A DNA stretch of 64,000 nucleotides, taken from contig NZ_VRYZ01000002.1 in the NCBI RefSeq assembly GCF_008064635.1, forward strand, positions 558,001-622,000, in the 5' to 3' direction. This DNA is from Parahaliea aestuarii (GTDB lineage: Bacteria > Pseudomonadota > Gammaproteobacteria > Pseudomonadales > Halieaceae). The translations under genes were made by a program, and so were the position numbers. Shown piece after piece: positions 54,788 through 62,510 of this stretch. Each line of letters opens with the position of its first letter. The stretch's first letter is position 1. The notes beneath the pieces are model-generated. The model ran no database searches. It was not told the DNA's origin and saw nothing but the letters and a program-made list of their open reading frames with translations.

Positions 54788-55231
54788 ATGAAACTGTCAT
54801 TTCTCTGTGTGCGACACCGCCGCTGGCTGTGCAACGACCCCGCAGCCGCCCTCTACACCTGGCTGCAATGCTACGAGCAGGGCCTGCGACTGGAACGGCA
54901 GGGGCAGCAGGGGGCGGCCATCCGCCAGGCAGGCTGCGCCATGGAAACCGCGGAAATCCTGCTCTGCGGGCGCCTCAGCCCGGAGCGCGACGATATAACC
55001 CGTTTCACCCACAGCACGCTGCTGCTGGGGCGCCTGTTACAGCACAAGGGAGCCTTCACCCAGGCGGCGGACTGCGCCCACGGCGCAATCGACACCCTGC
55101 AGCGCTGCCTGGCGGCCGGCCTCCACGAGGTTGGCGCCGTGGAGGCCTGCGAGCAACTGGCCCCATTGACCAGCCCGCCGCCGGGTGTCATCGACATGCA
55201 GGCCCGCCGTGCCGCGCGACAACTACACTGA
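54788..55231 (+). CDS. Unknown Fur-box-associated protein
   Basis: 147 residues from the ATG at 54788, preceded by AAGAG 7 bases upstream; ATGs at 54764 and 54725 lack such a site, and the latter lies within the Fur box. Rich in Cys, Leu and Ala with helical segments (TWLQCYEQGLRLERQGQQGAA, HSTLLLGRLLQHKGAFTQAADCAHGAIDTLQRCL) resembling TPR-like helix pairs. Eight cysteines are scattered. No membrane helix or signal. I do not recognise the family. The Fur-type promoter suggests a role in iron limitation. The next small frame starts inside its 3' end. Confidence 0.6.
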   Translation: MKLSFLCVRHRRWLCNDPAAALYTWLQCYEQGLRLERQGQQGAAIRQAGCAMETAEILLCGRLSPERDDITRFTHSTLLLGRLLQHKGAFTQAADCAHGAIDTLQRCLAAGLHEVGAVEACEQLAPLTSPPPGVIDMQARRAARQLH

Positions 55232-55430
55232 CTCGCCGCCAACGCCGCGGACCGTCCAGCTGGAACTGTCGCTGGCCGTACTTTGCCGCCTGCTGCAGGA
55301 TCGCAGCCTGGCGGCCTGCGAATTTCGCTGCCTCGACATAGAGTCCCACCGGGCGGGCTGCCAGGCGGTCAAATCCAGCTGCACCAGCTGCCCCCGGCAC
55401 CAGGCAAGCTGCGACGCGAAAACCCGGTAG
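55209..55430 (+). CDS. Possible small Cys-rich protein coupled to the 54788 gene
   Basis: 73 residues if begun at the GTG at 55209, 23 bases before the end of the preceding gene, in another frame. A helix (VQLELSLAVLCRLLQDRSLAACEF) is followed by Cys-rich sequence with CRCLD, GCQAVKSSCTSCP, and SC near the end, seven Cys in all. It could bind metal or an iron-sulfur cluster, in keeping with the Fur site upstream, but the GTG has no obvious ribosome site and would depend on coupling. Treat as tentative. Confidence 0.4.
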   Translation: MPRDNYTDSPPTPRTVQLELSLAVLCRLLQDRSLAACEFRCLDIESHRAGCQAVKSSCTSCPRHQASCDAKTR

Positions 55431-55498
55431 CCCGCTGGCCGGCGACTCCCGTTATACTGTCGGCATAATAACGACGCCGACTACAGCGAGGTTCCGCC

Positions 55499-57325
55499 AT
55501 GACTGCCCGATGCCCCAACACCACCTGCCTGAACCTGGCACTCACCGCTGCACTGCTGTCTGCAACAACCCAGGCACAGCCTGGACAGGAGAACACCCAG
55601 GTCTACTTCGGCGCCGTCCACGTACACACCAACTACTCTTTCGATGCCTTTACCAACGGCACTCTGGCCTCCCCCGCCGATGCCTATCGCTGGGCGCGAG
55701 GTGAGGCCATCCCCGGCGGTGGCGGCGGCCCCGACCTCAAGATCGCCGCCCCACTGGATTTTTACGCCGTGTCCGACCACGCCGAGTGGATGGGCGTATT
55801 CAAGCTGATGGAAGACCCCAACAGCCCGATGAGCCGGCACCCGCTGGCCTCCCGTATCACCTCCGACGATCCGGCCGTGGCCATGGGCGCCTTCGGCGAG
55901 ATTCTGCAAAGCTTCAGCCAGGGCAAGCGCGACGCCAGTCTCGACAACCCCGAGATCAACCACAACGTGTGGCAGGACATCGTCAGCACCGCCGACGCTT
56001 ACTACCGGCCGGGCGAATTCACCACCTTTCCCGCCTTCGAGTGGACCTCCAACCCCCAGACCCGCAACCTGCACCGGGTGGTGGTATTCCAGGACTCAAA
56101 GGCCATACCGGCTACTCCCCTGTCCTCCCAGGACTCCAGTGACCCCGAGCACCTGTGGGACTGGATGGACAGCCAGCGGCAGGCCGGTGCCACCCTGCTG
56201 GCCATTCCCCACAACGCCAACGCCAGCGACGGACTGATGTTCTCCCTGCAGACCTTTGACGGCGAAGATCTGACTGCCGACTATTCCGCGCGTCGCCAGC
56301 GCAACGAACCGCTGTACGAAATCACCCAGATCAAGGGCACCTCTGAAACTCACCCCGAACTGTCGCCCAACGACGAGTTTGCAGGTTTCGAACTGTGGGA
56401 CTACCTGCTGTCGACCGAGGGCGCGCGCCCGGAGCACCGCCGCGGCAGCTATGCCCGCCAGGCCCTGCTGGATGGCATCGAACTCGCCGGCCAGGGCAAG
56501 GGCAACCCCTTTGCCTACGGCTTTATCGGTGACAGCGATACGCACAACGCCGCCGCCAGCCTCGAGGAATACAACTACAGTGGCAAATTCGCCGTGGAGA
56601 ATAGCCCCCGCCAGCGCCTGCACGGCCACCCGGGGCAGTCAGAGGCCCAGACCCAGGCTATCCGCGAGTTCAGCTCCGGCGGGCTGGCGGCTGTCTGGGC
56701 AGAGGACAACACCCGCGAGGCGATCTTTGGCGCCATGCAGCGCCGGGAAACCTACGGCACCACCGGCCCGCGCATCAAGCTGCGTTTCTTCGGCGGCTGG
56801 CAGTTCAGTGCCGACGATGCCAGCAGCGCCGACTTCGCGCAGATCGGCTACCGCAAGGGGCAGCCAATGGGCAGCACCCTGCAGGGCGCGCCGGAATCCG
56901 CCGGGGCGCCCACCTTTATGGTGTGGGCCGCCCGCGATCCCGCCAGCGGCAACCTGGACCGGGTGCAGATTATCAAGGGCTGGGTAGACAGGGAGGGGCG
57001 GCAGCAGGAAAGAATCCACAACGTCGCCTGGAGTGGCGACCGGCAGCCGGACGCTCGCGGTCAGTTGTCACCTGTGGGTGATACCGTCGATACCAACAGC
57101 GGCGACTACAGCAACAGCATCGGCAGCCCGCAACTCGCCGCTTTCTGGCAGGATCCGGATTTCTCCCCGGATGAGCGCGCCTTTTACTATGTGCGGGTCC
57201 TGGAGATTCCCACGCCGCGCTGGAGCACCCGCGATGCGGCCGCGCTGGGCGAGCCGGTGCCGGACAATCTGCCCACCAGCATCCAGGAGCGCGCTTTCAG
57301 CTCACCCATCTGGTACAGCCCGTGA
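55499..57325 (+). CDS. DUF3604 family exported protein, PHP-like
   Basis: 608 residues. Signal peptide ends at TTQAQP. The opening VYFGAVHVHTNYSFDA and FYAVSDHAEWMGV carry the HxH and DHxE metal ligands of PHP-type phosphoesterases, and later FGFIGDSDTH-like AYGFIGDSDTHNAA gives another metal site. DUF3604 proteins are large, secreted or lipid-bound in marine bacteria and their substrate is unknown. GAGG lies 7 bases before the ATG. Downstream, DUF2721 starts after 20 bases, so these are probably co-transcribed. Confidence 0.93.
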   Translation: MTARCPNTTCLNLALTAALLSATTQAQPGQENTQVYFGAVHVHTNYSFDAFTNGTLASPADAYRWARGEAIPGGGGGPDLKIAAPLDFYAVSDHAEWMGVFKLMEDPNSPMSRHPLASRITSDDPAVAMGAFGEILQSFSQGKRDASLDNPEINHNVWQDIVSTADAYYRPGEFTTFPAFEWTSNPQTRNLHRVVVFQDSKAIPATPLSSQDSSDPEHLWDWMDSQRQAGATLLAIPHNANASDGLMFSLQTFDGEDLTADYSARRQRNEPLYEITQIKGTSETHPELSPNDEFAGFELWDYLLSTEGARPEHRRGSYARQALLDGIELAGQGKGNPFAYGFIGDSDTHNAAASLEEYNYSGKFAVENSPRQRLHGHPGQSEAQTQAIREFSSGGLAAVWAEDNTREAIFGAMQRRETYGTTGPRIKLRFFGGWQFSADDASSADFAQIGYRKGQPMGSTLQGAPESAGAPTFMVWAARDPASGNLDRVQIIKGWVDREGRQQERIHNVAWSGDRQPDARGQLSPVGDTVDTNSGDYSNSIGSPQLAAFWQDPDFSPDERAFYYVRVLEIPTPRWSTRDAAALGEPVPDNLPTSIQERAFSSPIWYSP

Positions 57326-57345
57326 AGCTGCTGCACAATAACTGA

Positions 57346-57792
57346 ATGGAAAATTCAGTTCAGTTACTTGCCTCCATCATCCAGCTGGCGGTGGCCCCCG
57401 TATTTTTGCTGGCCGGCATCGCCGGCTTTCTCAATGTCATGTCGGGTCGACTGGGGCGCATTGTTGACCGCGCCCGCATCGTAGAAGTCCGGGTGAGCAC
57501 CATCAAGGAGGAGCCGCGGCTGTCGATGATCCGCATTGAGCTCAGGACCCTTTGGCGGCGGGTCCACCTGATCAACTGGTCCATCGGCATGTGCACCGCC
57601 TCGGGCTTACTGGTGTGTAGCGTTATCGTCAGCCTGTTTGTGGGCCACCTGTGGGATCTGCACATTGCGGAAGTGGTGATCAGCCTGTTTATCCTCGCGC
57701 TGCTGCTGCTGATTATCGCCCTGGTGTTGTTCCTGAAGGAGGTACAACTGGCGACCCGCATACTGCACGTTGGCCGCGAGTTCCCCAACTGA
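57346..57792 (+). CDS. DUF2721 membrane protein
   Basis: 148 residues. Starts MENSVQLLASIIQLAVAPVFLLAGIAG with the first helix, then a conserved cytoplasmic loop (LNVMSGRLGRIVDRARIVE) and two further helices (NWSIGMCTASGLLVCSVIVSLFVG and VVISLFILALLLLIIALVLFL). The RLGRIVDR stretch is characteristic of DUF2721. Function unknown; it follows the DUF3604 gene closely. Confidence 0.9.
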   Translation: MENSVQLLASIIQLAVAPVFLLAGIAGFLNVMSGRLGRIVDRARIVEVRVSTIKEEPRLSMIRIELRTLWRRVHLINWSIGMCTASGLLVCSVIVSLFVGHLWDLHIAEVVISLFILALLLLIIALVLFLKEVQLATRILHVGREFPN

Positions 57793-57855
57793 CGGCGCAG
57801 GGAATTTCCTGCTTCGCTGTCTGTCACAGAATCACACTGCTTAGAGAATCGCTTT

Positions 57856-58545
57856 ATGTTGAAATACTTGCTGACCACTGCTCCATTGGCCGCCCTGCTC
57901 GTTGCCTGCAGTGACCCGGTACAGGAGGCACAGGAGGCGGTGAACGCAGCCCTTGGCATCAAGGGCACTACGGAAATTTCAGAAGCGGTTGAATACCCTT
58001 CCGGAGTCCTGTGTGGGCGCTACGAGAATTTCGATCGCTGGGGCGAGAGCACTGGCAGACGCCACTTTATCTATTTCGAAGGTGAGGTCAACACAGTGCC
58101 CAACCAGCAGGATCGCCTGGTCTTTTGCAGCGAGACGCCGCGTCAGGTGGTGGAAGAAGACCTCGGTCTCCCCCTCACTGGCAACACGGCAAAGCACACC
58201 GCCGCCATCGTCGCGGACCTCACCACCCTCTCCGAAGCCCTGGAGCGCTATTACGAGGTTAACGGCGGATACCCCACCACCGAGCAGGGGCTACAGGTGT
58301 TGATCAAGCAGCCCTCGGGTAATCAGCCGGCGGCGAATTTCCCGGAGGGCGGCTATCTCGACAAGCTGCCAGTGGATCCCTGGCAACAGCCCTACCGCTA
58401 TGAAGGTCCGGCCTGGGGCCGGGTCAAATCCCCCTACACGCTGTGGACCGCGGGCGCCGACAACACCCCCGGCGGCAGCGGCGCAGCCACGGACATCAAC
58501 GCGCAGCAGTTGAAGTACCTGACCTTTGCTGCCGGGCAGCCGTGA
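57856..58545 (+). CDS. Lipoprotein with a GspG-like pseudopilin C-terminal domain
   Basis: 229 residues. The N-terminus [18 protein letters not shown] is a lipoprotein signal with Ser at +2. Residues 35-105 are a small domain ([20 protein letters not shown]) with two Cys. Residues 120-220 match the major pseudopilin core of type II secretion: [42 protein letters not shown], and [19 protein letters not shown], including the DPWxxPY and the calcium-site region. The prepilin peptidase site and hydrophobic N-terminal helix of GspG are absent. It therefore cannot be an ordinary pilus subunit; it may interact with or mimic pseudopilins at the outer membrane. Confidence 0.85.
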   Translation: MLKYLLTTAPLAALLVACSDPVQEAQEAVNAALGIKGTTEISEAVEYPSGVLCGRYENFDRWGESTGRRHFIYFEGEVNTVPNQQDRLVFCSETPRQVVEEDLGLPLTGNTAKHTAAIVADLTTLSEALERYYEVNGGYPTTEQGLQVLIKQPSGNQPAANFPEGGYLDKLPVDPWQQPYRYEGPAWGRVKSPYTLWTAGADNTPGGSGAATDINAQQLKYLTFAAGQP

Positions 58546-58573
58546 CGAAGTCATTTATCGGCAACGGGAGAGT

Positions 58574-58993
58574 GTGTTGTTAGCCATTGCCCCGGGGCTC
58601 TCCGTCCCGGACGAAGAAATCGAGTTGAGCGCCATCCGCGCCCAGGGGGCCGGCGGGCAGAATGTGAACAAGGTGTCATCCGCGATACACCTGCGCTTCG
58701 ACATTCGCGCGTCCTCCCTGCCGGAGGCGCTGAAAGAGCGGCTGCTGGCCCTGTCAGACCGCCGCATCAGCAGCGATGGCTGTGTGGTGATCAAGGCCCA
58801 GCGCCACCGCACCCAGGAGAAAAACCGCGCCGACGCCCTGGAGCGCCTGACGGAGATGATACGCAATGCCAATCACGTGCCCAGAGCGCGACGCCCTACC
58901 CGCCCGACCCGTTCCTCGCAGAAACGCCGCATGGACCAGAAGACCCAGCGCGGGCAGGTCAAAAACCTGCGCGGCAAGGTCAGCCACGACTGA
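58574..58993 (+). CDS. arfB: Alternative ribosome-rescue factor ArfB
   Basis: 139 residues from the GTG at 58574, close to the 140 of E. coli ArfB; GGGAG lies just upstream, and a TTG at 58577 is equally possible. The peptidyl-tRNA hydrolysis motif GGQ is at residues 27-29 within [16 protein letters not shown]. The basic C-terminal tail ([23 protein letters not shown]) that enters the empty mRNA channel is complete. ArfB frees peptides from ribosomes stalled at the end of a message. It starts 28 bases after the stop of the pseudopilin-domain gene. Confidence 0.93.
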   Translation: MLLAIAPGLSVPDEEIELSAIRAQGAGGQNVNKVSSAIHLRFDIRASSLPEALKERLLALSDRRISSDGCVVIKAQRHRTQEKNRADALERLTEMIRNANHVPRARRPTRPTRSSQKRRMDQKTQRGQVKNLRGKVSHD

Positions 58994-59099
58994 ACCCGCC
59001 CTTGTAGTTCAACCGATCCCCACTATAGTTGAACAGGACCCCGCCGCCGGTATCTTGCCGGTACGGCTGGCATGAACAATTGACTCACAGGAGAACACC

Positions 59100-59279
59100 A
59101 TGAATATAGAGGTATCCGGCATACTCGGCCTGCTGATCCTGATCGCTGACATCTGGGCCATTGTCAACGTACTGCAATCCGGCGCAGACACCCTGAAGAA
59201 GGTGCTCTGGATCGTTGTCATCCTGGTACTGCCAGTGGTAGGCCTGATTCTGTGGTTCCTGTTCGGGCCAAAGGGGTAA
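59100..59279 (+). CDS. Small membrane protein with PLDc_N-like domain
   Basis: 59 residues, ATG at 59100 with CAGGAG 6 bases upstream. Two helices: ILGLLILIADIWAIVNVLQS and VLWIVVILVLPVVGLILWFL, ending FGPKG, the typical PLDc_N (phospholipase D-nuclease N-terminal-like) form, here without any nuclease domain. Stop TAA at 59277-59279 is four bases before the SIMPL gene, indicating an operon. Function unknown. Confidence 0.88.
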   Translation: MNIEVSGILGLLILIADIWAIVNVLQSGADTLKKVLWIVVILVLPVVGLILWFLFGPKG

Positions 59280-59283
59280 CGAT

Positions 59284-60012
59284 ATGTCTCTGCGTGTAGT
59301 ACTGGCCGGCTGGCTGCTGTGTTGCGCTGCCGCGGTCTCCCTCCCCGCGCTGGCGGACGAAAGCGATACCGGGCGCATCCACGTTACCGGCGAGGGCAGT
59401 GCGGCCCTGGCCCCCGACATGGCGACCCTGTCGCTGACCGTCACTCGCGAGGGCGACACCGCCAGTGAAGCCCTGGCCGCGAATACCGAGGCCATGCGCC
59501 AGGTCATGGCCGCCATGCGCAAAGCGGGGGTGGCTGACAAAGACCTGCAAACCAGCCAGTTCAATATCTCGCCGCGCTACTCCAGGGTCGACCCGCGCTC
59601 GGGAGACGATGACCAGGGGCCGAGAATTGTCGGCTACCAGGTGCGCAACGGCCTCACCGTGCGTGTGCGCGATATCAACCTGGTGGGCAAGTTGCTCGAT
59701 AGCGCTGTGCAGCAGGGCGTCAATGAGGGCGGGCAGATCACCCTCGGCAACGCCGACCCCGCCGCGGCCATTGACCGGGCCCGCCAGCAGGCCATGCGCG
59801 ACGCCCTGTCGCGGGCCCGGGTTCTGGCCGAAGCGGCCGGGGTAAAAACCGGGCGTATTCTGGAAATCCAGGAGCAGAGCTTTCACGGCGGCCCGTCGCC
59901 GGCGCCGATGTACCGGATGAGTGAAATGGCAATGGCGGACTCGGTACCCGTGGCGGGCGGCGAAAACGAATACCGGGTGAACGTGAGCCTGACCATCGCC
60001 ATCCAGCCCTGA
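59284..60012 (+). CDS. SIMPL (DUF541) domain periplasmic protein
   Basis: 242 residues, signal peptide ending near PALADE. The core starts RIHVTGEGSAALAPDMATLSLTV, with TRYSxVDPR-like RYSRVDPRSG and YQVRNGLTVRVRDINLVGKLLD, features of the SIMPL/DUF541 family that forms periplasmic rings in oxidative stress. QARQQAMRDALSRARVLAEAAGVKTG is also conserved. It is tightly linked to the PLDc_N gene before it and lies 14 bases before the glycosyltransferase. Confidence 0.92.
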   Translation: MSLRVVLAGWLLCCAAAVSLPALADESDTGRIHVTGEGSAALAPDMATLSLTVTREGDTASEALAANTEAMRQVMAAMRKAGVADKDLQTSQFNISPRYSRVDPRSGDDDQGPRIVGYQVRNGLTVRVRDINLVGKLLDSAVQQGVNEGGQITLGNADPAAAIDRARQQAMRDALSRARVLAEAAGVKTGRILEIQEQSFHGGPSPAPMYRMSEMAMADSVPVAGGENEYRVNVSLTIAIQP

Positions 60013-60026
60013 CTGACGGCGGCCCG

Positions 60027-61193
60027 TTGGCCAATATTCTCCTCATCTGGGAACTGGGAGGCGCCAGCGGCCATCTCGCCAACCTGTCGCCCTGGCTGCG
60101 TGAGGGCGCCCGCAGGGGGCATCGCATCACCCTGGCGGCACCTGCCAGGGAACGCGCCAGGCAATGGTTCGCCGATCTCGACATCGACATCGTTGACGCC
60201 CCCCGCTCCGCCCCACCGGGCCGCCCGCCGGACGGTCGGCAAATGTCCTTTACCCAGATCATGCTCCACAGCCTGGGCGATGCCGCCCGGGTGACGCCGC
60301 TGGTCGAACGCTGGCAATCGCTGTTCGAGACCGTCCAGCCGGATACCGTAATTTACGAGTTTGCCCCGACCGCACTGATTGCCAGCCTAGGTGGGCAGTG
60401 GCAGAAATGGATAGTCGGCAATGGCTATACCCTGCCCCGCGCCGACCTGCCCTACTTCGGCCTGTTTCCGCGCATTCGCAACACCCCAGACAATGCGGCG
60501 ATCCTGGCCGCCGCCGAAGCCCGACTGGCGGCACTGGTGAATGCCGCGCAACCGCTGGCGATTGCGCACCCCGCCGAGTTGTTCACCCAGGCCGATCAGC
60601 AGTTGTTGATGACCCTGCCGGAAATCGACCCCTTTGGTACGCGCCCGCATCCCCCCTACCTGGGCATCAGCGCAGCCGCCGGCAGCGGTGCAGCCCCGCA
60701 GTGGCCAGACGGCGCCGGCTTCAGGGTATTTGCTTATCTGCAGCCCTTTCCCGGCCTGCAACTGCTGTTGCAACGGCTGGGCAGTGAAGGGGCACGTGTC
60801 CTGGTTTACAGCCCGGAACTCCCCCCCGCCCTGCGCCCGGCGGTGCCGGGTGTGGTATTTTCCGACACCCCGGTAGACCTGGACCAGGCCTTCTCGGAGG
60901 CGGAGCTGGCAATAACCATGGGCAACCACACCACCACGGCCCAGGCCTGGCTGGCGGGTGTGCCACTGCTGGTCATTCCACGTGGACTGGAACAGTTCTA
61001 CACGGTGCGGCGCATGGTCGATGCCGGTCGCGCGGTGGGGGCCCGGGCCGATGCCCTGGACGCCGCGGCAGTGGATGCAGCACTGGCATTGGCCCGCCGC
61101 GGTCGCTTCGACAACCCGCCCCTGCAACGCAGGCGTATGGGCGGCGAGGTACTGGGGGAAACCGTGGCGCGCCTGTTCGACCAGATGGAGTGA
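60027..61193 (+). CDS. GT-B fold glycosyltransferase, YjiC-like
   Basis: 388 residues from a TTG at 60027, the only start fitting the fold (MANILLIWELGGASGHLANLSPWL). The N-terminal loop GxxGHLANL and the C-terminal donor site VFSDTPVDLDQAFSEAELAITMGNHTTTAQAWLAGVPLLVIPRGLEQFYTVRR, with H and the E-Q pair, match UDP-sugar-dependent transferases. The acceptor is unknown. It lacks a clear signal. The ribosome site is weak. It converges with hlyD, with 3 bases between the stops. Confidence 0.85.
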   Translation: MANILLIWELGGASGHLANLSPWLREGARRGHRITLAAPARERARQWFADLDIDIVDAPRSAPPGRPPDGRQMSFTQIMLHSLGDAARVTPLVERWQSLFETVQPDTVIYEFAPTALIASLGGQWQKWIVGNGYTLPRADLPYFGLFPRIRNTPDNAAILAAAEARLAALVNAAQPLAIAHPAELFTQADQQLLMTLPEIDPFGTRPHPPYLGISAAAGSGAAPQWPDGAGFRVFAYLQPFPGLQLLLQRLGSEGARVLVYSPELPPALRPAVPGVVFSDTPVDLDQAFSEAELAITMGNHTTTAQAWLAGVPLLVIPRGLEQFYTVRRMVDAGRAVGARADALDAAAVDAALALARRGRFDNPPLQRRRMGGEVLGETVARLFDQME

Positions 61194-61196
61194 ACA

Positions 61197-62510
61197 TCAA
61201 TCCTCGATGAAGGAGCGCGCCATCACATTGCTGGCGGGTTGCATCAGGTACTGCAACAACGTGCGCGAACCAGTGTTGATCAGCACTTCCGCCGGCATAC
61301 CGGGCACCAGCCTCAGGCCGGCCATGCGCGCCATGCTGTCCGGATCCACTTCTACCTGGGCCAGGTAGTAGGGTTCGCCGCTGCTGGTATTGACCAGGCG
61401 ATCGGCCGAGATACTCACCACATTGCCCTCGGCGATCGGGGTAGTGGCGCTTTTGAAGGCACTGAAGCGAATTCGCGCGCGCACGCCGGTCTGCACCCGA
61501 TCGATATCCATGGGGGAAATCTGCGCGTCCACCATCAACTGCTGCTGTTCCGGCACAATGTCCATCAGCGGTGTGCCGGGACGCACAACGCCGCCCACGG
61601 TGTGCACCGTCATGCCGAGTACCACACCGCTGACCGGCGCGCGAATTACTGCCCTCGCCACCTTGTCCTCCACCGCTCGCAGACGCTCATTCACATCGAA
61701 CAGTTTCGACTGGATTCCCTCCAGTTCGTCGACCACCTCGCTGCGCTGGTAGCGTTCCAGCTGGATGATCTGCAACTGGGTTTCGCCGATGCGGATGCGG
61801 TTGGCGGCGATTTCCGACAGCGCTTCGGCGTTTTCGCCCACCAGGCTGGCGTAGGCCCGCTGCACTTCAGTCAGGCGCTGTTTCCCGGTGAAGCCCCTTT
61901 CCTGCAGGCTCTGCAGGTCTTTCATTTCAGATTCATAGGAGGCGAGCAACCTGGCATTGCTGTCGCGCACAGCCTCCACCCCGGCGATCTGCGACTGCAG
62001 TTGCTCCACCCGCTGTTCCAGCACCTGGCGTTCGCCGGCATTGGCGCTCATTCTGGCATTGAATATTTCATCCTGGCTGGCCATGGCGGCGGCGACGCGC
62101 GGGTCCTCCAGGGCGAGAAAATCGGGCGCGTAAACCACCTCCGCAAGGCCGTCGCGCTCCGCCAGCAGACGCGATTCCAGGGCCCTGAGTGCGATGTACT
62201 GCCCACGCAGCACTTCACTTTCGGCGCGATACTGGGTGGCATCCAGCACGATGAGCGCATCCCCGGCCTTCACCGCATCGCCCTCCCGGACCAGGATGTC
62301 ATCGACAATCCCCCCCTCCAGATGCTGCAGGGTCTTGCGATAGTTCTTGACCGTGACCACGCCCGGCGCCAGTGCGGCGCTGTCGAGGGGGGCAAAGGCC
62401 GCCCAGCCGCCAAACACCACGAACACAAGAAACAGAATGACGGCGCCAATCCGCCGATAGCGGGTATCGGAGGTATCCAGTTCAACACTGGCCCGGGCGT
62501 CGGTATTCAT
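61197..62510 (-). CDS. HlyD-family type I secretion membrane-fusion adaptor
   Basis: 437 residues. One membrane helix (about 22-42, VILFLVFVVFGGWAAFAPLD) leads to a biotinyl-lipoyl domain split by a long helical hairpin (about 90-285, repeated EVLRGQY, QVEQLQSQIAGV, LERYQRSEVVDELE). A beta-barrel domain (APVSGVVLGMTVHTVGG) and the VEVDPDSMA end follow. The type I adaptor sits between the inner-membrane exporter and TolC. The overlap ATGA with the ABC gene indicates coupled translation. The TolC partner is not in the window. Confidence 0.93.
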   Translation of the reverse strand: MNTDARASVELDTSDTRYRRIGAVILFLVFVVFGGWAAFAPLDSAALAPGVVTVKNYRKTLQHLEGGIVDDILVREGDAVKAGDALIVLDATQYRAESEVLRGQYIALRALESRLLAERDGLAEVVYAPDFLALEDPRVAAAMASQDEIFNARMSANAGERQVLEQRVEQLQSQIAGVEAVRDSNARLLASYESEMKDLQSLQERGFTGKQRLTEVQRAYASLVGENAEALSEIAANRIRIGETQLQIIQLERYQRSEVVDELEGIQSKLFDVNERLRAVEDKVARAVIRAPVSGVVLGMTVHTVGGVVRPGTPLMDIVPEQQQLMVDAQISPMDIDRVQTGVRARIRFSAFKSATTPIAEGNVVSISADRLVNTSSGEPYYLAQVEVDPDSMARMAGLRLVPGMPAEVLINTGSRTLLQYLMQPASNVMARSFIED

